Below are positions 8,401 through 15,889 of a stretch of DNA of 64,000 nt, piece by piece (positions within the stretch are counted from its first letter, which is position 1; every line of letters starts with the position of its first letter). The stretch spans positions 310,001 to 374,000 of the forward strand of contig NZ_CP107928.1 of the NCBI RefSeq assembly GCF_036030735.1. Reading direction: 5' to 3'. Below the pieces are notes generated by a model. The model did not search any database. It saw nothing but the letters and a program-made list of their open reading frames with translations, and was not told where the DNA came from. The DNA comes from Streptomyces sp. NBC_00425 (GTDB lineage: Bacteria; Actinomycetota; Actinomycetes; Streptomycetales; Streptomycetaceae). The translations under genes and the position numbers were made by a program.

Positions 8401-9959
8401 GCCAGCACAGCCGCGGCATGCTCGTGACGACCCCGGCGCACGGTGGAGGTGTAGGCGACATCGTAGAAGTCGTCATCGGCGGTGAACTGCAGGTGCTGAG
8501 CCATACGTTCGGCGCTCGCGGTGAGCGCCTGAGGGGTTCGGGCGGAGACCACGACCGGCAACCGGCCAGCGTAGGAATCGCTGTGGGGCTCACAGGTGCG
8601 GTCCCGGGAACCCCGGGAGACGTCACCGCGGTTGCGGGGGGCACCGACAGGTTCGGGGTCGGCCAACACCAGGTGGGCGTTGGCGCCGCCGAACCCGAAG
8701 GAGTTCACCCCCGCCAACGCCACCCCGGGGTGCTCGAGGGGCTCCAGGCAGGTGACGGGCCGCACGTTAAGCTCGTCGAAGTCGATTTGCTGGCTGAGGT
8801 CCTCCGCGTGCAGGGTCGCCGGCACCTGCCGGTGGCGCAGCACCAGCATTGCCTTGAACAGCCCGCCCATGCCGGAGGCGGCCTCCATGTGGCCCAGGTT
8901 GCTCTTGATCGACCCGATCGGCAGCGCGCCCCGGTTGCGCCCCCGGCCCAGCGCACGGCCGATGGCCTGTGCCTCCAGCGGATCCCCGGCCTGTGTGCCT
9001 GTGCCATGGGCCTCCAGATAGGCGACGTCGTCGGGAACAAGCCCAGCCCTCTCGTAGACGTCGCGTAGCAGGGCCTGCTGGGCGGTACTGCTCGGCAGGG
9101 CGAGGCCAGGGGTGCGGCCGTCGTTGTTCGCGCCGCTGGCTACGATCACCCCGTGGATGCGGTCGCCGTCCCCGCGTGCGTCGGCCAGACGCTTGAGCAG
9201 GACCAGTCCGCCGCCCTCGGCCCGTACGAAACCGTCGGCTTGGGCCGAGAACGGCCGGCACCGTCCGGTGGGCGAGAGCATCGACGCACTGGAGAACCCG
9301 GCGAACAGCTGCGGGCTGAGGAGCACATTGACACCTCCGGCCACCACCGCGCGCGACCGGCCCGCCCGCAGGTGCTCGCACGCCTGGTGCAGGGCCGTCA
9401 GCGCCGAGGAGCAGGCGGTGTCGACCGCAACGCTCTGGCCGTGCCAGTCGAAGTAGTGCGAGAGCCGGTTGGCGACGATCGCCCCGGCCATCCCCGACAT
9501 GGTGTAGGGGTTACTTGTGTCCGCCCCGGCGGCCTGCAGCTCGCCGTAGTCGCGGCTGGAGCAGCCGACGAACACGGCTGTGTCCGACCCCTCCAGGCCG
9601 GCCGCGTCCACGCCGGCGTCATCGAGCATCTCCACCGCCATCTCCAGCAGCAACCGCTGCTGCGGGTCCATCCGCGACGCCTCCCGCGCAGAGATACCGG
9701 TGAAGAAGGACCCGTCGAAGCCCGCCACATCGTCCAGGAAGCCACCGGCTGCGGTGTAGGAGTGGCCTGGCCGGCGCCGGTCGGGGTCGACGAAGTCAGC
9801 GGCAGCGAACCGGTCGGCGGGCACCTCGGTGACCATGTCGCGCCCGGCTGTGAGAACCGCCCACAGATCGTCCAGATCGTTGATGCCGCCGGGCAGACGG
9901 CAGGCAGTGCCGACCACGGCGATCGCGTCATCGGGCAGCAGGGACTCACGGAAGGACAT
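2439..9959 (-). CDS. Iterative-type highly reducing type I PKS (KS-AT-DH-MT-ER-KR-ACP)
   Basis: This 2,506-residue single-module polyketide synthase (numbered from MSFRES) carries a complete set of domains with visible catalytic residues. KS, about 10-435: Cys183 in VDTACSS, His318 in EAHGTGT, His357 in SNLGHMEA. AT, about 550-835: Ser644 in GHSVGEIA and a YAFH motif, closer to the malonyl-type HAFH than to the methylmalonyl-type YASH. DH, about 905-1170: His940 in ADHQVDG with the HxxxGxxxxP pattern, Asp1115 in VIMDGALQ. C-methyltransferase, about 1360-1570: EVGAGTG at 1417. ER, about 1800-2100: HGGAGGIG at 1952. KR, about 2145-2350: TGGLSGLG at 2156, Tyr2299 in YAAAN, and an LDD motif of B-type ketoreductases. 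ACP: Ser2461 in LGLDSLMG. The order with an internal MT before ER is that of fungal highly reducing iterative PKSs. One module with no partner suggests iterative use, which is an inference. There is no thioesterase; the upstream reductase probably releases the chain. The ATG at 9959 has GGAG 8 nt upstream; 9977 is an alternative start. Confidence 0.93.
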   Translation of the reverse strand: MSFRESLLPDDAIAVVGTACRLPGGINDLDDLWAVLTAGRDMVTEVPADRFAAADFVDPDRRRPGHSYTAAGGFLDDVAGFDGSFFTGISAREASRMDPQQRLLLEMAVEMLDDAGVDAAGLEGSDTAVFVGCSSRDYGELQAAGADTSNPYTMSGMAGAIVANRLSHYFDWHGQSVAVDTACSSALTALHQACEHLRAGRSRAVVAGGVNVLLSPQLFAGFSSASMLSPTGRCRPFSAQADGFVRAEGGGLVLLKRLADARGDGDRIHGVIVASGANNDGRTPGLALPSSTAQQALLRDVYERAGLVPDDVAYLEAHGTGTQAGDPLEAQAIGRALGRGRNRGALPIGSIKSNLGHMEAASGMGGLFKAMLVLRHRQVPATLHAEDLSQQIDFDELNVRPVTCLEPLEHPGVALAGVNSFGFGGANAHLVLADPEPVGAPRNRGDVSRGSRDRTCEPHSDSYAGRLPVVVSARTPQALTASAERMAQHLQFTADDDFYDVAYTSTVRRGRHEHAAAVLAADPQEAADALLALAEGLVDGPGVKVTVPERPGGLAFVFSGNGSQWAGMGADLLRHEPLFAAAVSAVDAELHPALGWSVTRALQEGSTGLERTEVAQPLLFAVQVGLVALLRQHGVEPDAVVGHSVGEIAAGYAAGCLDLAQACHVVAVRSRAQGATAGSGRMAAVGLGAKEAQKELAAFGGLLELAGTNTTRDVTIAGDAAALSELGRQMELRGVFFRELDLDYAFHSRHMDSVQQQILHPLRSLRPRPGRLPLASTVTGSVMGGEQLDAEYWWRNVREPVAFADAVTALTDNGCTQFLEVGPHPVLSTYLRRLLPTLSAHATLRRDSDGPLSVRRAAASLIAVGVRPGNRCLPHPGRVVSLPAYPWERERQWNGSPDWWAHIPQDKTLIHPLLGRRAAVAEPAWHQQLSTARLPWLADHQVDGTMVMPATAYLEMALAAGRQALAAPCEVSGLDIVRPLALPRSDNPSLLVLQTSVSAEDGIVLIASRTDAAGEWTLHARACVRRLIHPAPQTHSPAAARPTGNNPGLDPDGALRIDAAVHYTHTARAGLEYGPAFQVLTDLSVNPTSVRARYQLPEAAARHWQDFQAHPVIMDGALQAAAPLLAQAAAGGMFLPTAVESLRVWQQPTAQGEILVSLQHVVGADAVVDVTVLNQDGTTAATMTGCRLHAVAPSRPLQELTPTLRAAPQVATLTETDGAVPLPSPASTVTATAAARAAIEAELADDYRHFAPRAKNAAAHWGAAAFRRLLPDATDFGLDELLHAGLRPHYAPYVALMADLAAKAGLLHPDTSQADGPRWQFTGSPADPFTHMRQFAQQHPNWITAIAVFNRCGAHLADILTGRTDPRQLLFGEADRHLVEAFYSDTPQLRIHTQFARILLQHALQDWPTHRPLRILEVGAGTGSLTAALLPALPHQLTRYTYTDLTAAFFPRAQARFIRHDNLDYRSLDLNQDPTDQGFAPGSFDLVVAANVLHATADLNATLTRLSGLLADGGQLLAVESHDEDILGPCFGLLPEYWSNTDTHLRSSPLLPREKWAPLLAGCGFDQITITGSTDEEAAGDYSVLLARRSPAHPNSPETRPAGHAQPAATGTADSTSSWLVIAPTGDRDLAAALTRTLPAADLLLVEPDVDTWSLSLDAAAASRIVVLSTTTDTGRSAAQTVTRMAGLLKTAASAATASGHSEPHLWLVTAPTGLHGTPEGPADPHAAALWGIGRVMANEHPTLTVRRLSLHTSSDTASDAARIAAEVLHPSTEDEIALNRHGRFTPRLHPLNPPTHPASDGEGYRIELRRPGRAHQLAWIADDPGRPGRGEVLVQVRAAALNYRDVMLAEGMLPPGAEPATETGPRLGLECAGTITAIGPGVTTLAVGDRVFAFGHGTLASHVRVRTEQAGHIPPGMTYEQAATLPAVYLTVQHSLETLAHLQEGDTLLVHGGAGGIGLAALNYARHVGARVIATAGSPAKRDLLRTLGATHVLNSRDLSFAAQVREATGGRGVDVVLNSLAGEAIARSLDCLTPGGRFIELGKRDIYANAPLLLRPFRNNLAYFGVDITRLIADTPEQAADAFRTVTSRVKDGTYRPLFHQSYPAPRITDAVTALRHSRHLGKVVITFNPSMPVAVEEPDNPPVLDAQATYLITGGLSGLGAATARHLAARGARHLALVSRRGATAPEAASLLADLHRLGVDAHAHALDITNAAAVEELLEKADRQGHPVRGVVHAAMHLDDAPLQDLDAERFTAVLEPKMRGAEILDRLTRDGQTDFFIVYSSVAALIGNMYQAPYAAANLHLEALMRARRDHGHPGMALAWGGISETGYVMRHRLADTIARSGIGLITPATALDALDRHLHRTTCQTVIGVMDWERLTHLLPAVTAPRFTAQMTGSSDRSSRVRAQDLRQQLKAADNDEARLNLIISTLTEVAAHVLQTSPDRINPSANLTDLGLDSLMGAELKVLMEQTFACELPLMELMAAGTINGLAQRLHLILSPAPH

Positions 9960-10020
9960 AGAGAGCGCTCCGGGCATGTGTGATCAGGCGGACAGGGAGG
10001 AGATGAGCGGGTGCGAGCGA

Positions 10021-10042
10021 AAGAGCCCTACCTAGGGCTCTT
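10021..10042 (-). terminator. Perfect short hairpin between reductase and PKS
   Basis: AAGAGCCCTA-CC-TAGGGCTCTT is a 10-bp perfect inverted repeat. On the minus strand it spans the last codons and TAG stop of the reductase and is followed by TTTCGC. It sits in the 68-bp gap before the PKS start, so it could act as a partial terminator or mRNA processing site setting the reductase:PKS ratio, or as a dimer-binding site. The symmetry is seen directly; the function is inferred. Confidence 0.45.
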
Positions 10043-11254
10043 CGAGAGCAGGGGGCGGCACCCTGCGCTCGACTCAGGGCTGGCAGCCTGGGAATTCTCG
10101 GGCGCGCAAGGGGCTGCCCAGGCACCGGCGTCGCAGGAGGTGGTGGCCAAAGTTGCGTCCTGGAAGCCCAGCGCACGCCGCAGGTACGGGACATCGACGG
10201 GAACGGGCTCGGGCAGTCCCGGGGTGGCGGCCAGAGCGTGGGTGCGGTCGTAGGTACGCCGGTGCCAGCAGTAGGCGAAGAACCCGGTCAGGTGCTCAGC
10301 GATGAAGGACTCCGCTGGCGTCGGATCGAGCAGGTCGTCGACGCACTCCACGCGCAGGAGTGGATGTTGCGCCTCGATGACGCCGATGATGTCTCTGATC
10401 GGCGTGGGCTTCCCATGCACGACGTGGAAGGTACGCGCGCCTGGACCCTCTAGGAGGGCGTCCTGGCCGATGCGGAGCATGGCCTGGGTGGCGTACTGGT
10501 CAGGGACGATGTTGAACGTCGCCTCCGGTGACACTCGCAGCCGCAGCTGGAGGGAATGCGTCCGTTGCGCCGGAGCGGGGATGCCCGTTGCGCCATCGCG
10601 CGCCACCACGTCGATCATCTGCCCAAACACCGCCACCGGATGACCCGCCGCAACCCCCGGGGCTAAGGCGTCGCTGGCGACGATGCTGGGCCGCAGCACC
10701 ACGACCGGCCGTCGCATGCGCTGCGCCCAGCCCCGCACCAGCTGTTCGGCCTCATACTTCGAGGCGTCGTAATGCGTCTCGAAGCCGTAGGCGTCACTCA
10801 GGTCATCCTCCAGCACGATGCCGTCGCGCCGGCCGCCGGCGACGGCCATCGTGCTGACGTGCACCACCCGGCAGTGCGGAGAGGTCAGCTCCGCGAACTG
10901 CAGCACATTCGCCGTGCCGTGCGTATTCACCCGGAACAGCCGCTCCCGCTCCCCCGCCAGCGCGATGTCACCCGCGCAGTGCCACACCGCGGTGACCTCG
11001 CCGGCCAGACGGGTGTGCTCCGCCGCCGACATGCCCAGCCACTTCCGGGTCACATCACCGCTCACACACAGCAGCCGGCGGCGTTCCTGCGGCGAGAGGT
11101 CGCCGTGCGCGCCGACTGTCTCCCTCACGCGCCGATACGCGGAAGCCAGACTCCCCCGCACCAGACACACCACCCGCTCCCCCCGTTCCACGAGAAGCGC
11201 GTACGCAAGACGAGAACCCACAAACCCTGATGCACCAGTGATCAGAACAGTCAC
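10028..11254 (-). CDS. NAD(P)-dependent thioester/fatty-acyl reductase-like protein
   Basis: The 408-residue product (GTG start at 11254) is an extended SDR of the NAD_binding_4 (thioester reductase / male-sterility) type. It opens with the dinucleotide motif TVLITGASGFVGSRLA, has HVSTMAVAG for the catalytic Ser/Thr region and YDASKYEAEQ for the YxxxK pair, and ends with an extended C-terminal half. Family members reduce acyl-thioesters to aldehydes or alcohols, as in carboxylic acid reductases and reductive release domains of PKS/NRPS lines. Lying directly upstream of a PKS that has no thioesterase, it is the obvious candidate for reductive chain release, working in trans on the ACP-bound product. 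The last ~50 residues (Ala/Ser/Pro-rich) look unstructured. An epimerase-like role on a sugar is less likely given the HVST/C-terminal pattern but is not excluded. Confidence 0.8.
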   Translation of the reverse strand: MTVLITGASGFVGSRLAYALLVERGERVVCLVRGSLASAYRRVRETVGAHGDLSPQERRRLLCVSGDVTRKWLGMSAAEHTRLAGEVTAVWHCAGDIALAGERERLFRVNTHGTANVLQFAELTSPHCRVVHVSTMAVAGGRRDGIVLEDDLSDAYGFETHYDASKYEAEQLVRGWAQRMRRPVVVLRPSIVASDALAPGVAAGHPVAVFGQMIDVVARDGATGIPAPAQRTHSLQLRLRVSPEATFNIVPDQYATQAMLRIGQDALLEGPGARTFHVVHGKPTPIRDIIGVIEAQHPLLRVECVDDLLDPTPAESFIAEHLTGFFAYCWHRRTYDRTHALAATPGLPEPVPVDVPYLRRALGFQDATLATTSCDAGAWAAPCAPENSQAASPESSAGCRPLLSKSPR

Positions 11255-11417
11255 GCCGCCACAATGACCCACCTGTCCCACAAAACCAAAACGCAGCGTA
11301 ATCAGTCGAACACGTATGGGTGAATGCTTTTCCCGATGAGCCGCCGAAGGTCTGTCCGCAGACGCGCACCACGCACGTACGAGACGTCCACGCGAACGCC
11401 GCGGCGGCGCTCGGGGC

Positions 11418-13670
11418 CTACATCGTCTTCGAGTCGCCAGCGCTTGGTTGTCCTCCGGTTTCGGTCATGACGGGACGATGTGCGGGCGCCGTTCGCCGAC
11501 GCAAGGCCGGTGCCCACCAATTCGCCTGGCCCGCCAACTGCATCACTGCTGGGACGAGCAAGCCTCGCACGATGCTGGCGTCGAGGAGGACGATCGCGGC
11601 GATCGTCGCACCCAAGACGACCAGGAGACTGATCTGAGCCAGCATCAGTGCACCCATACTCACGGCGACCACCAGGGCAGCGGCGGTGAACAACCGGCCG
11701 GTGTGCTCGATACCGAACACGATGGAGCCGGTGTTCTGCCGTGTACGTCGCCACTCCTCTGCCATGCGCGAGACGAGGAAGACTTCGTAGTCCACGCAGA
11801 GACCGAATGCCAGGGCGGCTGCCAGCAACGGCATAGTGATCTCCAGCGTGCTCTCGCCTCCGCCGGCCGGGGGCCCCAGGACATGCATCCGCTGGAACAG
11901 CAGCACCATCAGCCCCACCGCCGCCCCGATGCTGAGGCCGCCCAGGACCGCGGCTTTCACCGCGACCAGCAGGCTTCGGGTGAAGATCAAGAGCATGACG
12001 AACACACCGCTGAGCATCAGCGCCGACCACCAGCCGAGGGCTCCCGTCACAGCCTGCCTCGTGTCGGCGAGATGCACGGCGGCACCGGCGACCTGCGCCG
12101 GTCCTGGTGGGGCGGTGGCACGCACCGCCTCGACCAGAGCAGCGGTGCGCGGCGACTGGGCGGGGTCCTCCGCGAACACCACGACCAGTGTCGCGCGCCG
12201 CCCGCCCCCGCCCGTGTCGATGTGCCGTGTAGCGGTGAGCCGCCCATCGGCATAGTCACCAGCCTCCGTGCTCACCCGAGCCGCGCCGGGCAACGCCGCC
12301 AGGTGCCGGGCGTAGGAGTCCAGCTGGGTCGCCTCGGTCACTGGGTTCGTCCGTGGCAGCACCACCGTCAACTGCCGGTCGGGCGAGTGGGCGAAGTCCA
12401 TGCGGATGGCTTCCGCAGCGGTCCGGGCTTCGGCGTGAGGAGGCAGGATGGACTCATCCATCAGGGCGGGCCGCAGTCCGATAACGGGCAGCACCAGCCC
12501 CAGCAGCACACCGGACCCGGCCAGCGCCCACAGCAAGGGCCGCCTGGTCACTGCGACCGCGACGTGCCGCCAGAAGGGACTGCCGGACAGATGGGTGGCA
12601 CGGGGGCGCCAGGGCAGACGGAAGGACAGTTTTGTGCCGTCGAGTCGGCCGCTCAGGGCTGCCACCAGGGCGGGAACCAGGAGCAGTGTGCCCATCGTGC
12701 AGAACCCCACGACGACGAGCGAGGCGATCGCCAGCGAGCGGATCAACCCCAGTGGGAAGACGAGGAGCGACGCCATGCACCATGCCATCGTCAGGGCACA
12801 GAAGGTCACGGCACGACCGGTGGTGGACATCGACTGCCCGATGGCTGCCTCCGAGTCCAGACCCCGGGCACGTTCCTCCCGGTACCGGGAGAGGGTGAAC
12901 AGCGCGTAGTCGACGGCCAGGCCGAAGCCGAGAGCGCAGCTGAGGTTGACGGCGAAGACCGAGACCGGCATCAGGCGGGTCACCACCGCCAGCAGAGCCA
13001 GCGCCCCCGATGCCGCGATCAGACCAATCCCCAGAGGTACGAGCGTCGCGCTCAGCGAACCGAAAGCCAGCGCCAGGACAAGGAATGCTGCCGGCAGGGT
13101 GAACAGTTCCGAATGCAACAGATCGCGCTCCGCCTGGTCGGTAGCGGACACGTTGATCCAGGCGGGACCACTCACCGACAGTTCGAGTCCGGGAGCGGCG
13201 GCCCGCAGGACCGGTACCAGGGTTCGCGCGGTTCGGGCAGTCTCGGACTCGCCCCCCTTGAGATCGATACGCAGCAGCGCGCCCCGGCCGTCTGTGGAAC
13301 GGAGTGGATCCGCCCCGGTGTTCCAGTACGACAATGCGGACGCGACCCCCGGAGACCGGGCGGCCAGCTCAGTCAGCAGGCGGCCCTGCTCCGCCACCTC
13401 GCGTGAGTCGACGGGCCGGCCGGAGCGGGCGTATAGGACCAGATCCGGCGTGCCCGCCCCGAAACGCTTAGTAGCCCCCTCGGCTCGTTGCGCGGCCGTG
13501 CCGTCGGCGATGACGCCGCCATTGGACCACTGGGTGTCCATGCTCGCCACGAGGGCGCAGAGCACGAACAGGCAGGCCGCCGAGCCGAGTACCAGTCGGC
13601 AGTGCCGGAACGACCACCGTGCGACTGCGTCGAGCGCATCCGTTCCCTTCTCGGTTCTTTTGTCGGCCAT
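11418..13670 (-). CDS. MMPL/RND-family lipid or polyketide transporter
   Basis: The 750-residue integral membrane protein has the duplicated layout of MMPL transporters: an N-terminal helix (LVLGSAACLFVLCALVA), a large extracytoplasmic domain, then five to six hydrophobic segments including LGFGLAVDYALFTLSRYREE. The second half repeats the pattern with LAFGLCVDYEVFLVSRMAEE. The D-Y pair in each repeat is the proton-relay signature of the family. In mycobacteria MMPL proteins export PKS-derived lipids, so here it probably moves the PKS product across the membrane. The chosen ATG at 13670 (MADKRTEKG) has GAGGAG about 12 nt upstream. The frame is open to a GTG at 13829 that overlaps the ABC-transporter stop (GTGA), which would add 53 residues unlike MMPL N-termini. 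It lies between the ABC exporter and the reductase on the same strand. Confidence 0.88.
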   Translation of the reverse strand: MADKRTEKGTDALDAVARWSFRHCRLVLGSAACLFVLCALVASMDTQWSNGGVIADGTAAQRAEGATKRFGAGTPDLVLYARSGRPVDSREVAEQGRLLTELAARSPGVASALSYWNTGADPLRSTDGRGALLRIDLKGGESETARTARTLVPVLRAAAPGLELSVSGPAWINVSATDQAERDLLHSELFTLPAAFLVLALAFGSLSATLVPLGIGLIAASGALALLAVVTRLMPVSVFAVNLSCALGFGLAVDYALFTLSRYREERARGLDSEAAIGQSMSTTGRAVTFCALTMAWCMASLLVFPLGLIRSLAIASLVVVGFCTMGTLLLVPALVAALSGRLDGTKLSFRLPWRPRATHLSGSPFWRHVAVAVTRRPLLWALAGSGVLLGLVLPVIGLRPALMDESILPPHAEARTAAEAIRMDFAHSPDRQLTVVLPRTNPVTEATQLDSYARHLAALPGAARVSTEAGDYADGRLTATRHIDTGGGGRRATLVVVFAEDPAQSPRTAALVEAVRATAPPGPAQVAGAAVHLADTRQAVTGALGWWSALMLSGVFVMLLIFTRSLLVAVKAAVLGGLSIGAAVGLMVLLFQRMHVLGPPAGGGESTLEITMPLLAAALAFGLCVDYEVFLVSRMAEEWRRTRQNTGSIVFGIEHTGRLFTAAALVVAVSMGALMLAQISLLVVLGATIAAIVLLDASIVRGLLVPAVMQLAGQANWWAPALRRRTAPAHRPVMTETGGQPSAGDSKTM

Positions 13671-13825
13671 TGACTGAACCACTCCTCTTGCAGGCCAGGG
13701 GGTTGTCGGCACACGGTCGACGGCTCCGACCCTTTCCAACGCCTGACCGACGTAAGGGATACGGCCCTTGAGTACGGTGCCCGGTCCCACTCCACCGGCG
13801 AGAAGCAGCGGCCGGCTGTTCAAGG

Positions 13826-15559
13826 TCACGACGAGGTCGGCTCACGTGATTGTGCGGAGCGGCGTCGATTGGCCTGGACGGGTGCTGGAGGCGCGATGGT
13901 GATGACGTGGGTCGCTCCCGGCACCGAGTGAGGACGGTGGGTGGCCATAAGTACCGGCCGCGTGGCGGCCAAGCGGCTCAGGATCTGGAACACGTGCTGT
14001 TCGCCGGCGATGTCCACCTGCGAGGTCGGCTCGTCCAGCACGAGAAGATCGGCGTCGGTGAGCAGGGCGCGTGCCAGCGACAGCCGTTGGCACTGCCCAC
14101 CGGACAGCGCACGGCCGCCGCCCAGCACAGTGCCGAGTCCTTCCGGGAGTCGTTCGACGGTCTCGGCCAGCCCGACCGCGTCGAGCGTGCTCCACAGCAC
14201 GTCATCGTCTGTATGCGGGCCGCATCCGATGTGCAGGTTGTCCCTGATGGTGCCCTCGCACACAGGGGCATTCTGCTCGACGTAGGTGACGTGACGGCGT
14301 AGCTGTGAGAGTCGCCATGAGCCGACCTCCTGCCCTAGGACGTGGATCTTCCCGTGCTCGGTGTGCAGTAGGCGGGTGATCAATTCGAGCGCTGTGGATT
14401 TGCCCGCACCCGACGGGCCGACGAGGAGCGTCAAACCGGTGGCCGGGACGGTGAAGGACAGGTTCCTGAGTACCGGAGCGGAGTCGGGATGGGCGAAGGT
14501 GACGTCGTGGAAGGTCACCGCCCCGCCGGTCGGGGCGGGAGGCCGGCGCGCGGGTCCGGGTGGAGACGGCGCGTCTGCCTCGACTGGGGAGGCGAGCAAG
14601 GCCGCAAGCCGGAGGCGGGCGGCCTGCCCGGTACGCAACTGCCCCGCGCCCAGTGCGATGACGGTCACGGGAGAGGTGAGGCAGAGCAGGAGGAAGAAGA
14701 ACGTGCTGGATGCCTCCAGGGAGAGGGTTCCGGTGCCGACTCGGTGCGCAGCGGTCACCGTGACCAGCGTCAGCGCCAGATGCTGGGCCAGCCCGACGAG
14801 TGGGCCCACGACCGCCTGCAACCGAGTGGCCGAGGTCGACATGGCGCCGTAGTCCGCTGCGGCGCGCTCCAGGGTTGCCGCGGACGCGGTCTCGTAACCG
14901 TAGGTTTTGATGGTCACCAGCGTCTGCAGACAATTGAGGAGGCGCTGGTTCAGACGGCCCAGCGCTTGGAACTGGGCGGCTGCCACGCGCCGGGTGCGGA
15001 CCAGCACACCAGCCAGTGGTCCGCCGACCAGGGTGAACGAGCCGACGGTCACGAGAGCGAGCTGCGGGTCCAGGCGCGTCATGGCCGTGAGGATGGCGAG
15101 GACCCCGAACGCCGCCGCTGGAAGGTGGACCAGACCGGACTCCATTGCCGCACGCACCTGTGCCGTGTCGTAAATGACCTGTGCGCTGAGGGCGCCTGCC
15201 CCCCTCGTGCGGACGTTGTGGAGCGGCAGGCGCAGCATGTGGTGGGTGAGCCGCCCGCGCAGGTCCAGTACGACGCGTTCCCCGGCCCGGGCCAGCAGTC
15301 GGCCGCAGCCGGTCTGGGCGGCGTACGCGGCCAGTGTCAGCGCGGTTAGTGCGGCAACGGGGCCGACGACCGGTTCACTGCGGACGAGCGCAGCCCCCGT
15401 GCCGCTGAGCGCCCAGGGCAGGGCCAGGAAGATCCCGGTCGAGCACCAGGCGAGCGCGGCGGCGAGGGCCAGCGAGGCGCGGCTGCCTCGCGCGAGGCCT
15501 ACCGGGCTCAGGATCCGCGTGGCTTCGCGCAGGCTGCTCGGCGTGCTACGAGCACTCAT
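13826..15559 (-). CDS. ABC exporter, fused permease-ATPase
   Basis: The 577-residue half-transporter has an N-terminal six-helix membrane domain (about 30-300, with hydrophobic runs ASLALAAALAWCSTGIFLAL and ALTALTLAAYAAQ). A C-terminal nucleotide-binding domain holds Walker A GPSGAGKST, a Q-loop near YVEQNAP, signature LSGGQCQRLSLARAL and Walker B LLVLDEPTS, followed by the switch region ATHRPHS. It should work as a homodimer. Gene order within the PKS block suggests export of the product or an intermediate alongside the MMPL protein. Export of a processed precursor or a self-protection role is equally possible. The ATG at 15559 overlaps the stop of a possible 22-codon leader ORF (ATGA), suggesting translational coupling. 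Confidence 0.9.
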   Translation of the reverse strand: MSARSTPSSLREATRILSPVGLARGSRASLALAAALAWCSTGIFLALPWALSGTGAALVRSEPVVGPVAALTALTLAAYAAQTGCGRLLARAGERVVLDLRGRLTHHMLRLPLHNVRTRGAGALSAQVIYDTAQVRAAMESGLVHLPAAAFGVLAILTAMTRLDPQLALVTVGSFTLVGGPLAGVLVRTRRVAAAQFQALGRLNQRLLNCLQTLVTIKTYGYETASAATLERAAADYGAMSTSATRLQAVVGPLVGLAQHLALTLVTVTAAHRVGTGTLSLEASSTFFFLLLCLTSPVTVIALGAGQLRTGQAARLRLAALLASPVEADAPSPPGPARRPPAPTGGAVTFHDVTFAHPDSAPVLRNLSFTVPATGLTLLVGPSGAGKSTALELITRLLHTEHGKIHVLGQEVGSWRLSQLRRHVTYVEQNAPVCEGTIRDNLHIGCGPHTDDDVLWSTLDAVGLAETVERLPEGLGTVLGGGRALSGGQCQRLSLARALLTDADLLVLDEPTSQVDIAGEQHVFQILSRLAATRPVLMATHRPHSVPGATHVITIAPPAPVQANRRRSAQSREPTSS

Positions 15560-15624
15560 CGACGGAACCGGCCGGCGCTTCCCCGCCCCGGTCGGTCTCG
15601 GGCGAACCGGTAGGCGATCGTCAC
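15556..15624 (-). CDS. Possible 22-codon leader ORF coupled to the ABC exporter
   Basis: A GTG at 15624 is preceded by GAGGAGGG about 8 nt upstream, the best Shine-Dalgarno-like sequence in the region. It opens a short frame, VTIAYRFARDRPGRGSAGRF.., whose TGA overlaps the ATG of the ABC exporter. The overlap and the strong SD argue for real translation, perhaps to couple or tune exporter synthesis. The peptide is Arg-rich with no recognised motif. The remaining 265 bp up to the UDP-sugar gene (15625-15889) hold nothing else I can identify and may carry an internal promoter. Confidence 0.35.
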   Translation of the reverse strand: MTIAYRFARDRPGRGSAGRFRR

Positions 15625-15889
15625 GGGCGGTGCCCTCCTCCTCGGCTACAGCGGCTGGTCGACGTGTTCGGGCGTGTACCTGACGGACTGCGCGTAGGCG
15701 TCCAGCATTGGAGCGGTGGCTCGGGAGGACCGGGTTTCTCAGGGATCGTGCCCGAAGGGAAGAAGAAGATCACCGGAAGTCTTCAGCAGCCGACCGACGC
15801 GTTCCGACGCCGTTCACTCGGACGGCTCAATACGCCACCTGTTCGGGTGAGCGCCGCGACCCGCGCGGTTTGCGCACATGCGTGGGGTC

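Noticed and set aside
3429..9983. Very long open frames on the plus strand opposite the PKS gene (for example 5328-6974)
   Set aside because: Shadow frames caused by high GC at third codon positions; their products are Gly/Val/Gln-rich without domains, while the minus strand holds complete PKS motifs.
11448..13406. Plus-strand 652-codon frame opposite the MMPL gene
   Set aside because: Gln/His/Gly-rich shadow of the minus-strand transporter, whose membrane segments and DY motifs are clear.
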